Notes: generated by a model not told the origin, from the letters alone. A DNA stretch of 64,000 bases from Pseudoalteromonas piscicida (GCF_002208135.1 NZ_CP021646.1:1843501-1907500); one strand, 5' to 3'. Positions 54,346 to 63,721 are shown, counted from the stretch's first letter. Translations and numbers: made by a program.

Positions 54346-56470
54346 TGAAATAAAAAGAAAAATTACTGCACTATTTTCCCTCTTCCTTGCAGTACTAGTT
54401 GCGATGGTTGTCTTTTCCCTGATGCAACAAAAGGCGACCTTAGAGCAAGAAGACGTTAAACGCACTGGCGCTAGTCTCGTCAGCGACTTTAAGGCGCAAG
54501 TCAACGAGCTTATCTATCAAGTTGCACCATTAAGCGAAGATCATATTTTATCAACCTTACCTAGCGATTTACTTTTTACTCAATACGCGGTTAAAGCGTT
54601 AACTAACTTAGTCGACAACACCGACATGGTAAAGTCCGCATTTATCAACGACGGTTCTGTATTTACCGTAGAAGGATACCCTTTTGATATTCTACGTTGG
54701 AACAATTCGGTATTTAGCGAGCATACTAACAAGGTCCTTTCGCAACAGCGACGTACATTAAAAATCGACAAACTGGTTGTCCCTGTTGAAAGGGTGGAAC
54801 AAAAACCGTCTGATCAAGCTAAGTTGTTTCTTGCCATCCCTCTTAGGCAAAAATTATCTTCGTTAATGCGGCCCTATAAGTATACTGGTGTACTTTTCCT
54901 CGAAATCGATCTAGCACCATTTTTAGATTCAAATCAGGAAAAAGGCACTATCTGGCTCACAAGTAAAAACCTTGTGCTTGAGGACACGCATTTCTCAGAA
55001 GCCACTGAAGGCGTCTACCGCAGCCCTATTTATTCATTAAAAGACGATTTTGTTGAACTTGATTTACAGCTACAACGAGAAGCCGATGTATACAGTAACG
55101 ACATTGTAAGCGCAGTTTTATACATAGTCCTTATTGGGTTGATACTAGTGGTATTACTTACCTGGTATTTACGCCGATTAGCAAAACGCTTGACCAATCC
55201 GATGCAAGCACTTGAGCGTCATTGCGAACGACTAAAACGGGGACAGTACGTGTCTGCGAAGAGCGATTTTGAATTTAGAGAGCTAAGAACGCTTCAAGTA
55301 ACCCTTAACCAACTTGCGAAACAAATCAAGGAACAGATAGGTTCTCTTGAAAGTGAAAAAGTGAAAGCGCAAAGTTCAGAGCGTGCAAAAAGTCACTTTC
55401 TGGCGAACATGAGCCATGAACTAAGGACGCCACTTAACGGTATTTATGGTGTTTTTCAGTTAATGAAGCACCATAGAAATGCAGCAGATTCCAAGGAACT
55501 CATTGCACAAGGCATGACATCCACAGAAACGTTACTCAGCTTACTCAATGACTTACTTGATTTTTCTAAAATTGAAGCAGGTGAACTAAAAATGGAGTCA
55601 GCGACGGTAGACATCAGAAGTATTGTCACTGAAGTAAAACAAGAGTTTGTCCATACTGCCAGTGCTAAGCACATCAACCTTATTGTACATACTGAGGAGC
55701 TCGCAAACCCTTATCGACTCGGTGATTCGCTTCGTTTAAAGCAGATACTACGAAATCTAATCTCCAATGCCGTTAAATTTACCAGTGGCGGCTCTGTAAC
55801 CGTTATATTCCAAGATGGTGGTAAGCACCTTTCTATCCGTGTAATAGATACGGGCACCGGTATTTCCGAAGACGCGCTCAAGAAGTTATTTAATCGTTTT
55901 CAACAGGCGGACTCGTCGACCACCAGAAAGTATGGTGGAACCGGTCTTGGACTTGCGATTGTTAAACAACTCGCCGAGTTAATGAACGGCCGCGTTACGG
56001 TGACGAGTAAAGAAGGTATTGGCAGTGAGTTTAAAGTTGAACTTGTACTTGATATTTGCGAGGCACCTGAACAATCCACAATTCAAGATTTGCAAGCCAT
56101 ACCCGCCTTGAAGGATAAAAATCTATTACTAGCTGAAGATAATCCACTTAATCAAAAAATATTTAGTGCCATGATTAAACCAACTGAAGCAAATCTTGTA
56201 ATAGCCCAGGACGGTGAAGAAGCGATTACGCTTTATCACGAATTGAAACCAGACATCTTTTTTGTGGATATTCAGATGCCCAAAAAAGATGGCCTGAAAG
56301 TATGTTCAGAAGTCAGAAAACAAGATAAAAGAACCCCCCTTATTGCCGTCACTGCCAACGTGATGTCGGGAGATTTAGAAAATTATCAGCAACTCGGATT
56401 TGATAATTGCGTCGCAAAACCAATAGATATGAAAAAACTTTATGAAGTGATAAATACCGTTGTGAATTAG
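54320..56470 (+). CDS. Hybrid sensor histidine kinase paired with the solute-binding protein
   Basis: 716 residues. TM1 (about 17-38), periplasmic sensor (about 39-265), TM2 (about 267-290, SAVLYIVLIGLILVVLLTWY), HAMP, coiled coil, HisKA with ANMSHELRTPLNG, HATPase with NLISNAVKFTSGG, DTGTGISEDALKKLF and YGGTGLGLAI, then a receiver with AEDNPLNQK, FVDIQMPKKDG and CVAKPID. The start inside the preceding gene (ATG 54320) makes them one operon. No output domain or response regulator is nearby, so the phosphate must pass to an unlinked HPt or regulator. Confidence 0.92.
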   Translation: MKANRSIVDEIKRKITALFSLFLAVLVAMVVFSLMQQKATLEQEDVKRTGASLVSDFKAQVNELIYQVAPLSEDHILSTLPSDLLFTQYAVKALTNLVDNTDMVKSAFINDGSVFTVEGYPFDILRWNNSVFSEHTNKVLSQQRRTLKIDKLVVPVERVEQKPSDQAKLFLAIPLRQKLSSLMRPYKYTGVLFLEIDLAPFLDSNQEKGTIWLTSKNLVLEDTHFSEATEGVYRSPIYSLKDDFVELDLQLQREADVYSNDIVSAVLYIVLIGLILVVLLTWYLRRLAKRLTNPMQALERHCERLKRGQYVSAKSDFEFRELRTLQVTLNQLAKQIKEQIGSLESEKVKAQSSERAKSHFLANMSHELRTPLNGIYGVFQLMKHHRNAADSKELIAQGMTSTETLLSLLNDLLDFSKIEAGELKMESATVDIRSIVTEVKQEFVHTASAKHINLIVHTEELANPYRLGDSLRLKQILRNLISNAVKFTSGGSVTVIFQDGGKHLSIRVIDTGTGISEDALKKLFNRFQQADSSTTRKYGGTGLGLAIVKQLAELMNGRVTVTSKEGIGSEFKVELVLDICEAPEQSTIQDLQAIPALKDKNLLLAEDNPLNQKIFSAMIKPTEANLVIAQDGEEAITLYHELKPDIFFVDIQMPKKDGLKVCSEVRKQDKRTPLIAVTANVMSGDLENYQQLGFDNCVAKPIDMKKLYEVINTVVN

Positions 56471-56986
56471 CGGTCAATTCCGCCCGATTTGACGTGGTTA
56501 GATGTAGTAAGCTAAATTGAAGAAAGCTCACTTAAATTACAATTGAATAACATAGTAAGATTCTTATAATTTTAGCCTTTAGGGCCTGTTGATCTTTCAA
56601 GTTTGTTTTTGCAGCAGTTTGACTGGTATTTATACAAGGCAGAGCCTGCGTAGCATAGTCATTCTATGTAAGTCTGGCGATAACACAGTAGAAATGCCAG
56701 TCAAGCGCTGCCCTTTGGGTTCACCTGAGTGCGCTTTGTTCATTGTTGCTCAACTTTTGCCTAGATTACTAGGCGGCAAGTCGAGCGTCGCGATCAAAAC
56801 ACACTCAGAAGAACAAAAATCAAACAGCAAAGGTCAACAGGCCCTAGTTAAAAGCGCAGACATTCACCTAAGGTAAACTTCTTTTCGTGCAACATTAAAT
56901 TAGCATCCAAGCCATCATACCATCAGCGTTTTTACCAGCAGTAATTGCTTGGTTTAACGAATGTAATTTCATAGGAGTCAAAAGGA
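56471..56986. other. Intergenic DNA with a MITE-like element
   Basis: 516 bases without a gene. Half is the family-B repeat at 56581-56845; a 95-codon frame inside it is an artefact of the repeat. The last 40 bases carry the ribosome site (AGGAGTCAAAAGGA) of the next gene. Confidence 0.5.
56581..56845. repeat. MITE-like repeat, family B
   Basis: 265 bp with terminal inverted repeats AGGGCCTGTTGATCTTT and AAAGGTCAACAGGCCCT (16 of 17 match). No transposase inside. The AGGGCCTGTTGA-type end is, as I recall, a common intergenic repeat in Pseudoalteromonas and Shewanella. It is one of two repeats bracketing the hydrolase-like gene. Confidence 0.72.
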
Positions 56987-57430
56987 ATGACAACCATTGT
57001 CTATAATGCAAAAACAGCCGAAATAGCCTGTGATAGTAGAACCACTACCGACAAGATTATTGTTACCGATAACGCTCAAAAATGGTTTGATTATCACGGT
57101 TGGAGGGTATTTTGTACTGGGCAGACATGCGATATATACAATTTACAGCACAATTTTTCAAATAACCAATTTGAGACGATTGAGAGTTTGGAGTTCATTA
57201 AATACCACCCTAAAAAAGGCGTATGGTATGGTTGTGTGAAAAGGGGCACTTGTAAATCTGAACCTTTAGCGCAATCTTATGCCATAGGCTCAGGTCAACA
57301 AGCGGCGATGTTTGGTTTACTCAACGGTTATAATACTGTGGAAATCATTGAGCAAGTTAAACGTGTCGATTTTAGAACCGGTGGCGATATTCATTGCTTT
57401 AAAATTACCGAGCCCATGGAAAACACATAA
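56987..57430 (+). CDS. Proteasome-like Ntn-hydrolase family protein
   Basis: 147-residue protein resembling phage-type Ntn-hydrolase/proteasome-subunit-like proteins: MTTIVYNAKTAEIACDSRTT, then VFCTGQTCDIYNL, SYAIGSGQQAAMFGLLNG and a C-terminal IHCFKI. In such proteins the residue after Met (here Thr 2) acts as N-terminal nucleophile after Met removal; that residue is present. Strong AGGAGT/AAGGA sites precede the ATG. It has no phage neighbours; it is flanked by a family-B repeat and a family-A repeat. Cargo carried by mobile DNA is possible. Role unknown. Confidence 0.65.
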   Translation: MTTIVYNAKTAEIACDSRTTTDKIIVTDNAQKWFDYHGWRVFCTGQTCDIYNLQHNFSNNQFETIESLEFIKYHPKKGVWYGCVKRGTCKSEPLAQSYAIGSGQQAAMFGLLNGYNTVEIIEQVKRVDFRTGGDIHCFKITEPMENT

Positions 57431-57471
57431 GCCAGCGTCAGAGCACGTTGGCTTATGCTCACTTGGGTTAG

Positions 57472-57669
57472 TTAACCTGAGCTTCGGATAATTAATGCCT
57501 TTCTAGCAGCCAGTTTTAACGCTAACTGCGTTGAATTCACTTCCAATAGCCAGCTATTGGTACGTAAATTCGCCTTGTTATCCCCAAAACTCTCTGGCTA
57601 GGTAAGAAGATGGTTTAAGGTGATTAAAAAACAGTTAGTTAGTTCATTCCTTATCCAAACCTCAGGTTA
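57472..57669. repeat. MITE-like palindromic repeat, family A, copy 2
   Basis: About 198 bp, starting TTAACCTGAGCTTCGGATAA and ending CTCAGGTTA, like the copy at 31161. Differences cluster in the right half (for example TCTCTGGCTAGGTAAG). The central CCAATAG-CCAG-CTATTGG hairpin is conserved. It lies in the gap between the hydrolase gene and ohr. Confidence 0.8.
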
Positions 57670-57670
57670 G

Positions 57671-58099
57671 TTAAATAACTGAAAGCTCTACCGAAATATT
57701 TCCTCGAGTGGCATTTGAATATGGGCAAACTTCGTGGGCTTTTTCAACGAGTGACTGTGCAGTTTCTTTGTCTAAGTCGCCAACTGATACTGCCAATTTC
57801 ACCGCTATCCCAAAGCCACCGTCAATTGGCCCAATAGACACTTCAGAATTAATATGTGTGTCTTGCGGGAGCTTGACCTTTGCTTTGCCTGCCACCAATT
57901 TTAATGCGCCAATAAAGCACGCCGCATAACCTGCTGCGAACAATTGCTCTGGATTAGTCCCTTGCCCGTTATCACCTCCTAAGCCTTTTGGCGTCGAAAG
58001 TGCGACGTCAAGACGACCGTCATCAGACTTTGCCACACCTTCTCGACCACCTGTTGCGGTTGCTTTGGCCGTATATGCAATACTTTGTAGTTCTTTCAT
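57671..58099 (-). CDS. ohr: Organic hydroperoxide resistance protein Ohr
   Basis: 142-residue OsmC/Ohr-family thiol peroxidase that reduces organic and lipid hydroperoxides using lipoyl thiols. Catalytic cysteines C61 (GYAACFIGAL) and C125 (EVCPYSNATRGN) and the supporting Arg 19 and Glu 51 are present. It has the Ohr, not OsmC, spacing. GGAGAGC precedes the ATG. Its usual repressor OhrR survives only as a fragment next door (58218), so control may be lost or carried out elsewhere. Confidence 0.93.
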   Translation of the reverse strand: MKELQSIAYTAKATATGGREGVAKSDDGRLDVALSTPKGLGGDNGQGTNPEQLFAAGYAACFIGALKLVAGKAKVKLPQDTHINSEVSIGPIDGGFGIAVKLAVSVGDLDKETAQSLVEKAHEVCPYSNATRGNISVELSVI

Positions 58100-58217
58100 T
58101 TCGCTCTCCTAAGTTTGTGCTTGTAGAGTACTCACCTACACCCTAACGCAGCGAGGCTTTACTCTAGATGAAGTAGACGCAACTCAACATTTATTTTGCA
58201 CATAAATCGTAAAGGAA

Positions 58218-58424
58218 ATAACAGACAAAGCCCTGCTCTCAATCGTTAAAGACGAAAAAGATAAGCGCAAACGAATGGTAAAACTACAAAGTAAAGGTCA
58301 TGAGCTGCGACATCAAGTTGCCACAATTCCCGAGCAGATCCGCTGTAAGTTTCCAAGTATCGACGAGCAAAAAGCACAAGCACTTATTGAATTACTTGAT
58401 TCGATCAATGGTGATTTGGCTTAA
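58218..58424 (+). pseudogene. ohrR: C-terminal remnant of OhrR (MarR-family repressor)
   Basis: A 68-codon open frame without a start codon. It reads DEKDKRKRMVKLQSKGHELRH, then QVATIPEQIRC and ALIELLDSINGDLA. This matches the wing end and last helices of MarR/OhrR (RD..D.R...V.LT.KG..L...A..IP..). The N-terminal dimerisation part, sensing cysteine and recognition helix are missing. An in-frame TAA precedes at 58203. It lies divergent to ohr, as ohrR often does, which supports the assignment. Confidence 0.65.
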
Positions 58425-58443
58425 AGTGAAAATCAATAGAGAG

Positions 58444-59334
58444 TCATTGTAGCGCGCGTTCTAAATGTGCCAAAAACGCTGATATTTTTTTGGCCAGATG
58501 TTTGCGGCCTGCATAGAACGCGTAAAGCACAAGATCTTCCGGCTGCTGCTCTAACTCGATTGGTATCAGCGCGCCTGACTCAATTTCTGCTTTACAGGAG
58601 TTCAGTGGCAAGATGGCAAACCCAACTCCAGATAGCGCGGCAGACTTGGCTATAAACCCACTGTTTACTCTGAAGTTCGATTTAACATTTACCGTGGTCA
58701 ATCTTCCTTCCTTGGCGGTAAATATCCAAGGCGTCCCATTTACGGCGGTAAGGGTTGAAATACAAGGGAGAGAGTGTAAATCTGATAATCTATATGGCGA
58801 CGTATGCTTTTCTAGCAAGTTGGGGGCGGCCACGACCACGCTTGGTAATCGAGCCAGCTCTTTGACTACCCAATTGCTATCCTCAAGCTTGCCACGATGA
58901 AAGTAGAGTACAACATCAAACCCATCTAAGAGGTTTTCTCTTGGACTCAGGCTGGTATCACAACTAATTGAAATTAATGGATGTGCAGCGCAAAAGCTTA
59001 CCACCGCTTGGCCAAGTATGGGGATATCGGGCATCACTATACGCAAATGACCCATTGGCGTAGAGGCATGTTTACTCACCTCTCGCAATGCATCCGATAG
59101 CGAATCGATTAACGGCTTGGTACTCACATAAAGCTGTTCGCCCGCCTCTGTCACTGAGATCCGTCTTGTCGTTCGTTCCAACAATCTTGCATCAAGCTTC
59201 TCTTCAAGTAGTGCGATGTGACGACTTACGTTAGAGGTAGGGATATCCAGAAACTCTGCCGCTTGTTTAAAGCTCAAGCATTCATAGACACAGTGAAAAC
59301 TGTTAAGCCACTGAGGGTCAATCTGATCAATCAT
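58444..59334 (-). CDS. LysR-family transcriptional regulator
   Basis: 296 residues. The N-terminal winged HTH (about 5-65) has LSFKQAAEFLDIPTSNVSRHIALLEEKL (quoted in part) and ERTTRRISVTEAG. The effector-binding domain (about 90-290) follows. The protein is of the type that regulates a divergent gene; the MFS exporter gene starts 107 bases away on the other strand, so it is the likely target. Inducer unknown. Confidence 0.92.
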   Translation of the reverse strand: MIDQIDPQWLNSFHCVYECLSFKQAAEFLDIPTSNVSRHIALLEEKLDARLLERTTRRISVTEAGEQLYVSTKPLIDSLSDALREVSKHASTPMGHLRIVMPDIPILGQAVVSFCAAHPLISISCDTSLSPRENLLDGFDVVLYFHRGKLEDSNWVVKELARLPSVVVAAPNLLEKHTSPYRLSDLHSLPCISTLTAVNGTPWIFTAKEGRLTTVNVKSNFRVNSGFIAKSAALSGVGFAILPLNSCKAEIESGALIPIELEQQPEDLVLYAFYAGRKHLAKKISAFLAHLERALQ

Positions 59335-59441
59335 TTTATTAGCCCAAAATATGGGTTTATCAATTCAATAATAGACACTTTATTACCTAATCAAGGCTAA
59401 TACAATCAAGACTTCTTTGTTTACATCAATTAAGGATGTCT

Positions 59442-60644
59442 ATGTTTTCAGCTTCAATGACCACCTTAGCAAGCCCAAAAGCTAAATTTGGGTTATGTTT
59501 TGTCATCCACTTTTTAATCGCATTAGATGCATTAATTATCGTGCCCTTTAGTGCAGAAATGGCGCTAAGTTCAGGTACCAGCCCATCAAATTCAGGACTA
59601 CTCGTTTCAGCTTATGCAATTGCCGCAGCTTTCACTTGTTTATGGGTGCGTGGTACCGGCAACCTTTCAAAGGAGAAATACAAGGTCTTTATTTTTCTGT
59701 CAGCAACCACATTGTTAACCTTGCTTACTTCAGCGCTCGAGAGTTTTTATATCCTGCTTTTCGTACGTGCATTGACTGGCATTTGTGGCGGCGCACTGGT
59801 AGTACTTAATCTCAACTTGGTGATCCAGCTAAGCCATGAAAACGACAAGAAAAAAGACACCGCGATACTGCTGAGTGCCTTTCCACTCGCCTTGGCAATT
59901 GGGATCCCTGCTCTATTATTTATCACTGCAAATCAAGGCTGGCAGTTGGGGTTCATGATACTAGGAAGTGGCTTAGCCATTACAGCGCTATTATTTACAT
60001 TTATATTCCTCTCAAACATAAAGCAAGCTTCGCAAAGCAGCGCTAGCAACCCAATGCCAAGCAACACATTTAACCCGACCAAAACCCTTAAATACGCGCT
60101 GTTCATCGCATTTTTTGTGGTGTTAAGTACATTTGCAATTTCAACTCAATTTCCGGTGATGCTAATTACCAACTTAAGCATCTCAAGCTCGATGCTAAGC
60201 GCATGCTATTTGTTAAGTGGTGTGTGTTCGTTTACTGCAATTCAGCTATATGCGCGAAGTAAGCTAAACAATCACACCACCTCATACTTAATTTACTTTC
60301 TTAGTGGCTTGATGATATTGGCGGCCTTGTTTGGCTTTACGATAAGTTCAGTTATTTTTGCAGCCGGACTTTTTACCCTGTTTGTGATTGCAAGCGCTAC
60401 CCGCTCAATGATCTTAGTGACAGAACTTATAACCTCACTTCACGCAGAAGAGCGCAGTACCTTTATTAGTCTGCAAAATGCGATACAGCACTTTGCGATA
60501 GCCTCTGGCGGCACCATTGCAAGTTTGCAAGTCATGCCCCGCGAAAACCACACGCTTAATTTTAATGTCTTGATTGTTATCTCAACTCTATTGGTAGTTA
60601 TAACGGTTGTTATGTGGAAAAACTTTCAAAGAAAGCGCTTTTAA
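59442..60644 (+). CDS. MFS transporter, DHA1-like
   Basis: 400-residue major facilitator with about 12 helices. Helix 1 contains FLIALDALIIVPFSAEM, reminiscent of drug:H+ antiporter-1 efflux proteins; helix 4 has the RALTGICGGALVV motif C-like region. An earlier ATG (59436) overlaps the AAGGA site; the ATG at 59442 is better spaced. Divergent to the LysR regulator, so probably inducible efflux of a small molecule. The substrate cannot be told. Confidence 0.87.
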   Translation: MFSASMTTLASPKAKFGLCFVIHFLIALDALIIVPFSAEMALSSGTSPSNSGLLVSAYAIAAAFTCLWVRGTGNLSKEKYKVFIFLSATTLLTLLTSALESFYILLFVRALTGICGGALVVLNLNLVIQLSHENDKKKDTAILLSAFPLALAIGIPALLFITANQGWQLGFMILGSGLAITALLFTFIFLSNIKQASQSSASNPMPSNTFNPTKTLKYALFIAFFVVLSTFAISTQFPVMLITNLSISSSMLSACYLLSGVCSFTAIQLYARSKLNNHTTSYLIYFLSGLMILAALFGFTISSVIFAAGLFTLFVIASATRSMILVTELITSLHAEERSTFISLQNAIQHFAIASGGTIASLQVMPRENHTLNFNVLIVISTLLVVITVVMWKNFQRKRF

Positions 60645-60949
60645 TCGCGGTTTAGTGATTGCTCAATAGATAATTGGGCAGCTTGATAAAGCAATAAGTG
60701 ATGTCGCTTCCCCAATTATCGCTTTGCTCTGCTTTAATAACACAATCCGCCATGGTTACGCCTTACTCTAAGCGCGCCTCTATGCGATAATGCCTATCTA
60801 TCGTTAGTCATATGTATCCGCATAGCGGCAAACAGCTTAGTTATCACGATATACACACTGGTGTGAACTGATATACACAGTCGTCATAACATCACGACAA
60901 ATATGATTAACCAAAACAAACAAAAACAGTAGAATAACTTTTTGATTTT
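60645..60949. other. Intergenic DNA before sbcB
   Basis: 305 bases without a gene. GATAATTGGG (60669-60678) and CCCAATTATC (60711-60720) form a 10-bp inverted repeat that may end the MFS transcript. Otherwise nothing recognised; the sbcB promoter should lie in the last 100 bases. Confidence 0.45.
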
Positions 60950-62419
60950 ATGACAAATACAAACCAATCAGATACACCAAATAATGCCCAGAACATCCCG
61001 ACTATCTATTGGCACGACTACGAGAGTTGGGGTGCGACGCCGCAAAAAGACAGGCCAAGCCAGTTTGCTGGGATCAGAACGGATCTGGATCTCAATATTA
61101 TTGGTGAGCCACTGATTGAGTATTGTCAACCAGCGCCTGACTACCTCCCGCATCCTCAAGCCTGTTTGGTCACTGGGATCACACCGCAGTTAGCACTAAA
61201 AAAAGGCCTGACCGAGGCCGAGTTTATGGCAAAAATCCACGCGGAATTTGCCAAACCGCAAACCTGCGTTGCTGGATATAACAGTATTCGATTTGATGAC
61301 GAGCTGACCCGTTATAGCCTCTATCGTAATTTTTATGACCCCTATGAACGCGAATGGCAAAATGGCAATAGCCGTTGGGACATCATAGATCTGGTAAGAG
61401 CCTGTTATGCGCTTCGCCCAGAAGGAATAGAATGGCCAACCCGTGAAGATGGCAACCCTAGTTTTAAACTGGAACACTTAACCGTCGCCAATGGCATTGA
61501 GCATGGCGCCGCCCACGATGCATTGAGTGATGTTACCGCAACGATTGCGCTGGCTAAACTGATTAAAACCAAACAGCCAAAACTGTATGAGTTTTACTTT
61601 AATCACAGATATAAAAAAGCGGTGTCGAGCCTAATCGACGTTTTCAATATGCAGCCTTTAGTACACGTTTCTTCTATGTTTCCGGCACAACAAGGTTGCA
61701 CCACTTGGATTGCGCCGATGAGCTTTCACCCAATCAATAGTAATGCCGTGATCTGCTTTGATTTAACACAGTCGCCGGAGGTATTGAATGACCTTGACGT
61801 TGAGGCACTCAAACAACGGCTTTATACAAAACGCAGTGAATTGGGTGATGATGAGCTGCCGGTGGGATTAAAGCTAATACATATCAATAAATGCCCATTG
61901 GTAGCGCCAGCTAAGACCCTCTTGCCCGAAAACGCAGCAAGGCTTGGAATTGACCGCGAACAATGCCTTGAAAACTTGAAGTATCTTAAAGCACGTCCAG
62001 AGCTAAGAGATAAGGTTGCAGAAGTCTTTAGCGATGAAAAGGGATTCGAGAAACCAAGTAATCCGGATTATCAACTCTACGATGGTTTCACTAGCAAAGC
62101 CGATAAAGCCAAGTTTGCAATCATTCGCAATGCATCGCCTGAAGAGTTGGCAACCATTGAACTGGATTTTGAAGACGGTAAATTTAACACTTTGCTGTTT
62201 CGCTATCGTGCAAGAAACTGGCCGCAGTCGCTCTCACCTGTAGAGCTTGATAAATGGCGTAAATACTGCCAGAACAAGTTGATGCATAATGAAGATAACC
62301 CTTCAATTTCAGCCGAAGATTTTATGCTGGAGCTTGAAAATTTAGTCGCAGAAAATGAAGGTAATGAGCGCAATATGCAGATCTTAAAAGCGCTTTATCA
62401 TTATGCTCAAAGTTTGTAA
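60950..62419 (+). CDS. sbcB: Exodeoxyribonuclease I
   Basis: 489-residue 3'-5' single-strand DNA exonuclease acting in recombination and mismatch repair. The DEDDh domain has WHDYESWGATPQKDRPSQFAGIRTD (catalytic Asp/Glu; E. coli has DYETFG), FDDELTRYSLYRNFYDPY and AHDALSDVTATI (catalytic His, Asp). The SH3-like and helical C-terminal domains follow, and RARNWPQSL near the end is family-typical. Complete. Confidence 0.95.
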   Translation: MTNTNQSDTPNNAQNIPTIYWHDYESWGATPQKDRPSQFAGIRTDLDLNIIGEPLIEYCQPAPDYLPHPQACLVTGITPQLALKKGLTEAEFMAKIHAEFAKPQTCVAGYNSIRFDDELTRYSLYRNFYDPYEREWQNGNSRWDIIDLVRACYALRPEGIEWPTREDGNPSFKLEHLTVANGIEHGAAHDALSDVTATIALAKLIKTKQPKLYEFYFNHRYKKAVSSLIDVFNMQPLVHVSSMFPAQQGCTTWIAPMSFHPINSNAVICFDLTQSPEVLNDLDVEALKQRLYTKRSELGDDELPVGLKLIHINKCPLVAPAKTLLPENAARLGIDREQCLENLKYLKARPELRDKVAEVFSDEKGFEKPSNPDYQLYDGFTSKADKAKFAIIRNASPEELATIELDFEDGKFNTLLFRYRARNWPQSLSPVELDKWRKYCQNKLMHNEDNPSISAEDFMLELENLVAENEGNERNMQILKALYHYAQSL

Positions 62420-62458
62420 GAGGCGGGTTTTCGGCCTATAGATGTAAGGCCTAAAGAT

Positions 62459-62476
62459 GTCGGCCTAAAGGCCGAC
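62459..62476. repeat. REP-like hairpin between convergent genes
   Basis: GTCGGCCT-AA-AGGCCGAC, a perfect 8-bp stem, preceded by related pieces GGCCTATAGATG and AGGCCTAAAGATG. It could act as a bidirectional terminator; the repeated GGCCTA-AGATG pieces suggest a dispersed REP-type unit. Confidence 0.6.
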
Positions 62477-62491
62477 CTACAGATTTAGGTG

Positions 62492-63721
62492 TTACCCATT
62501 TCCCAGTACTTTGGCAGGATCCGTTTTGGTGGCTTGCCAAGCGGGATATAAGCTTGCGACGACTGCCATAACAAAAGTTGTGACTAAACTGATATAAATG
62601 TCTGTCCAAATAATTTTGCTCGGTAAGTATTCAATAAAGTAGACGCCTTCAAGCGGATTGCTATCACTCATATTGATCCAAGCTTTAAAAATATCGGGAA
62701 TATTAATAGCAATAAAAATGCCGATCCCAGTGCCTAACAGTGCACCAATCCCTGCATACGTCACACCTTGTAGCGCAAAAGTCGAGAAAATCGTACTGTC
62801 CTGTGCGCCCATGGTTTTCAAAATGGCAATATCCGCCCGCTTTTCTTTTACTTCCATCACCATAGAAGAGACGATATTAAAGCTCGCCACAGCGATGATC
62901 AGAAATACCACGAGATAGACGATAGTGCGCACCATCTGAATATCTTGATACAGTCCGCCTTGCGTTCGAAACCAAGACGATACGTACACTAAATCGGGTA
63001 ATGCCCTACCCGCTGATGTCGCAATTTGCTGTGCCTGAAACACATCACTCACCTTGGCACGCAAGTCCGTTACTTGGTCTTCTCTAAAATCCATCGCTTC
63101 TTGCAGTGCGTTAAGTGGCACTAAGGCTAATGTTTGGTCAAGTGGCCCGCCCATATCGATAAGCCCCACCACCGTCGCCGTTAATCGCTTTGGCGCAGCG
63201 AGTGGATTATCCGAATGTTTGTTAGCAACCAAGAGCTGGATATTATCGCCAGCCAAGACACCAAGCTTGTCAGCTATCCCTTTGCCGATGATCACTTCAC
63301 CCGGTTTTAGTGCCTTTAGTTCCGCACCTTTTATAAAATCACCTATGCTCGACACTGTATGATGCCTATTCGGTGCGATCCCTTTTAACTGCGCCGCTTT
63401 TAAGGTGCCTTTGTATTGCAGCATGGCTGTTAAGTTAATTTCAGCCGTCGCGCTTATGACGCCACGCTGACTCTCCAAGAGCTCTACTTTTTGCTGCCAC
63501 GCTTGAATAGGGTCGTAAGGTGCTTGATAACTCACTTGCGGCACCACCGACAACAGGCGCTGCTCTAATTGTTCTTCAAAACCATTAATCACAGAAAGTG
63601 CGACTATCAATACAGCCATACCCAGCATTACACCTAGCGTAGAAGCACGGGTCAAAAAACCAATAAAGCCAAGCTGACGTTTAGACTCTCTAAAGCGTTT
63701 GCTTAAAAAATAACTAAGCAT
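62492..63721 (-). CDS. lolC: Lipoprotein-releasing ABC transporter permease (LolC/LolE family)
   Basis: 409-residue FtsX-type permease that, with LolD, extracts outer-membrane lipoproteins from the inner membrane and hands them to LolA. The N-terminal helix ([18 protein letters not shown]), a periplasmic domain of about 200 residues and three C-terminal helices ([21 protein letters not shown] onwards) fit the family; [20 protein letters not shown] is the coupling helix. The ATG at 63721 overlaps the lolD stop by eight bases. LolC and LolE cannot be firmly distinguished here. Confidence 0.92.
   Translation of the reverse strand: MLSYFLSKRFRESKRQLGFIGFLTRASTLGVMLGMAVLIVALSVINGFEEQLEQRLLSVVPQVSYQAPYDPIQAWQQKVELLESQRGVISATAEINLTAMLQYKGTLKAAQLKGIAPNRHHTVSSIGDFIKGAELKALKPGEVIIGKGIADKLGVLAGDNIQLLVANKHSDNPLAAPKRLTATVVGLIDMGGPLDQTLALVPLNALQEAMDFREDQVTDLRAKVSDVFQAQQIATSAGRALPDLVYVSSWFRTQGGLYQDIQMVRTIVYLVVFLIIAVASFNIVSSMVMEVKEKRADIAILKTMGAQDSTIFSTFALQGVTYAGIGALLGTGIGIFIAINIPDIFKAWINMSDSNPLEGVYFIEYLPSKIIWTDIYISLVTTFVMAVVASLYPAWQATKTDPAKVLGNG

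Noticed and set aside
56589..56876. A 95-codon frame on the + strand
   Set aside because: It lies almost wholly in the family-B repeat, has no ribosome site, and no protein-like composition.
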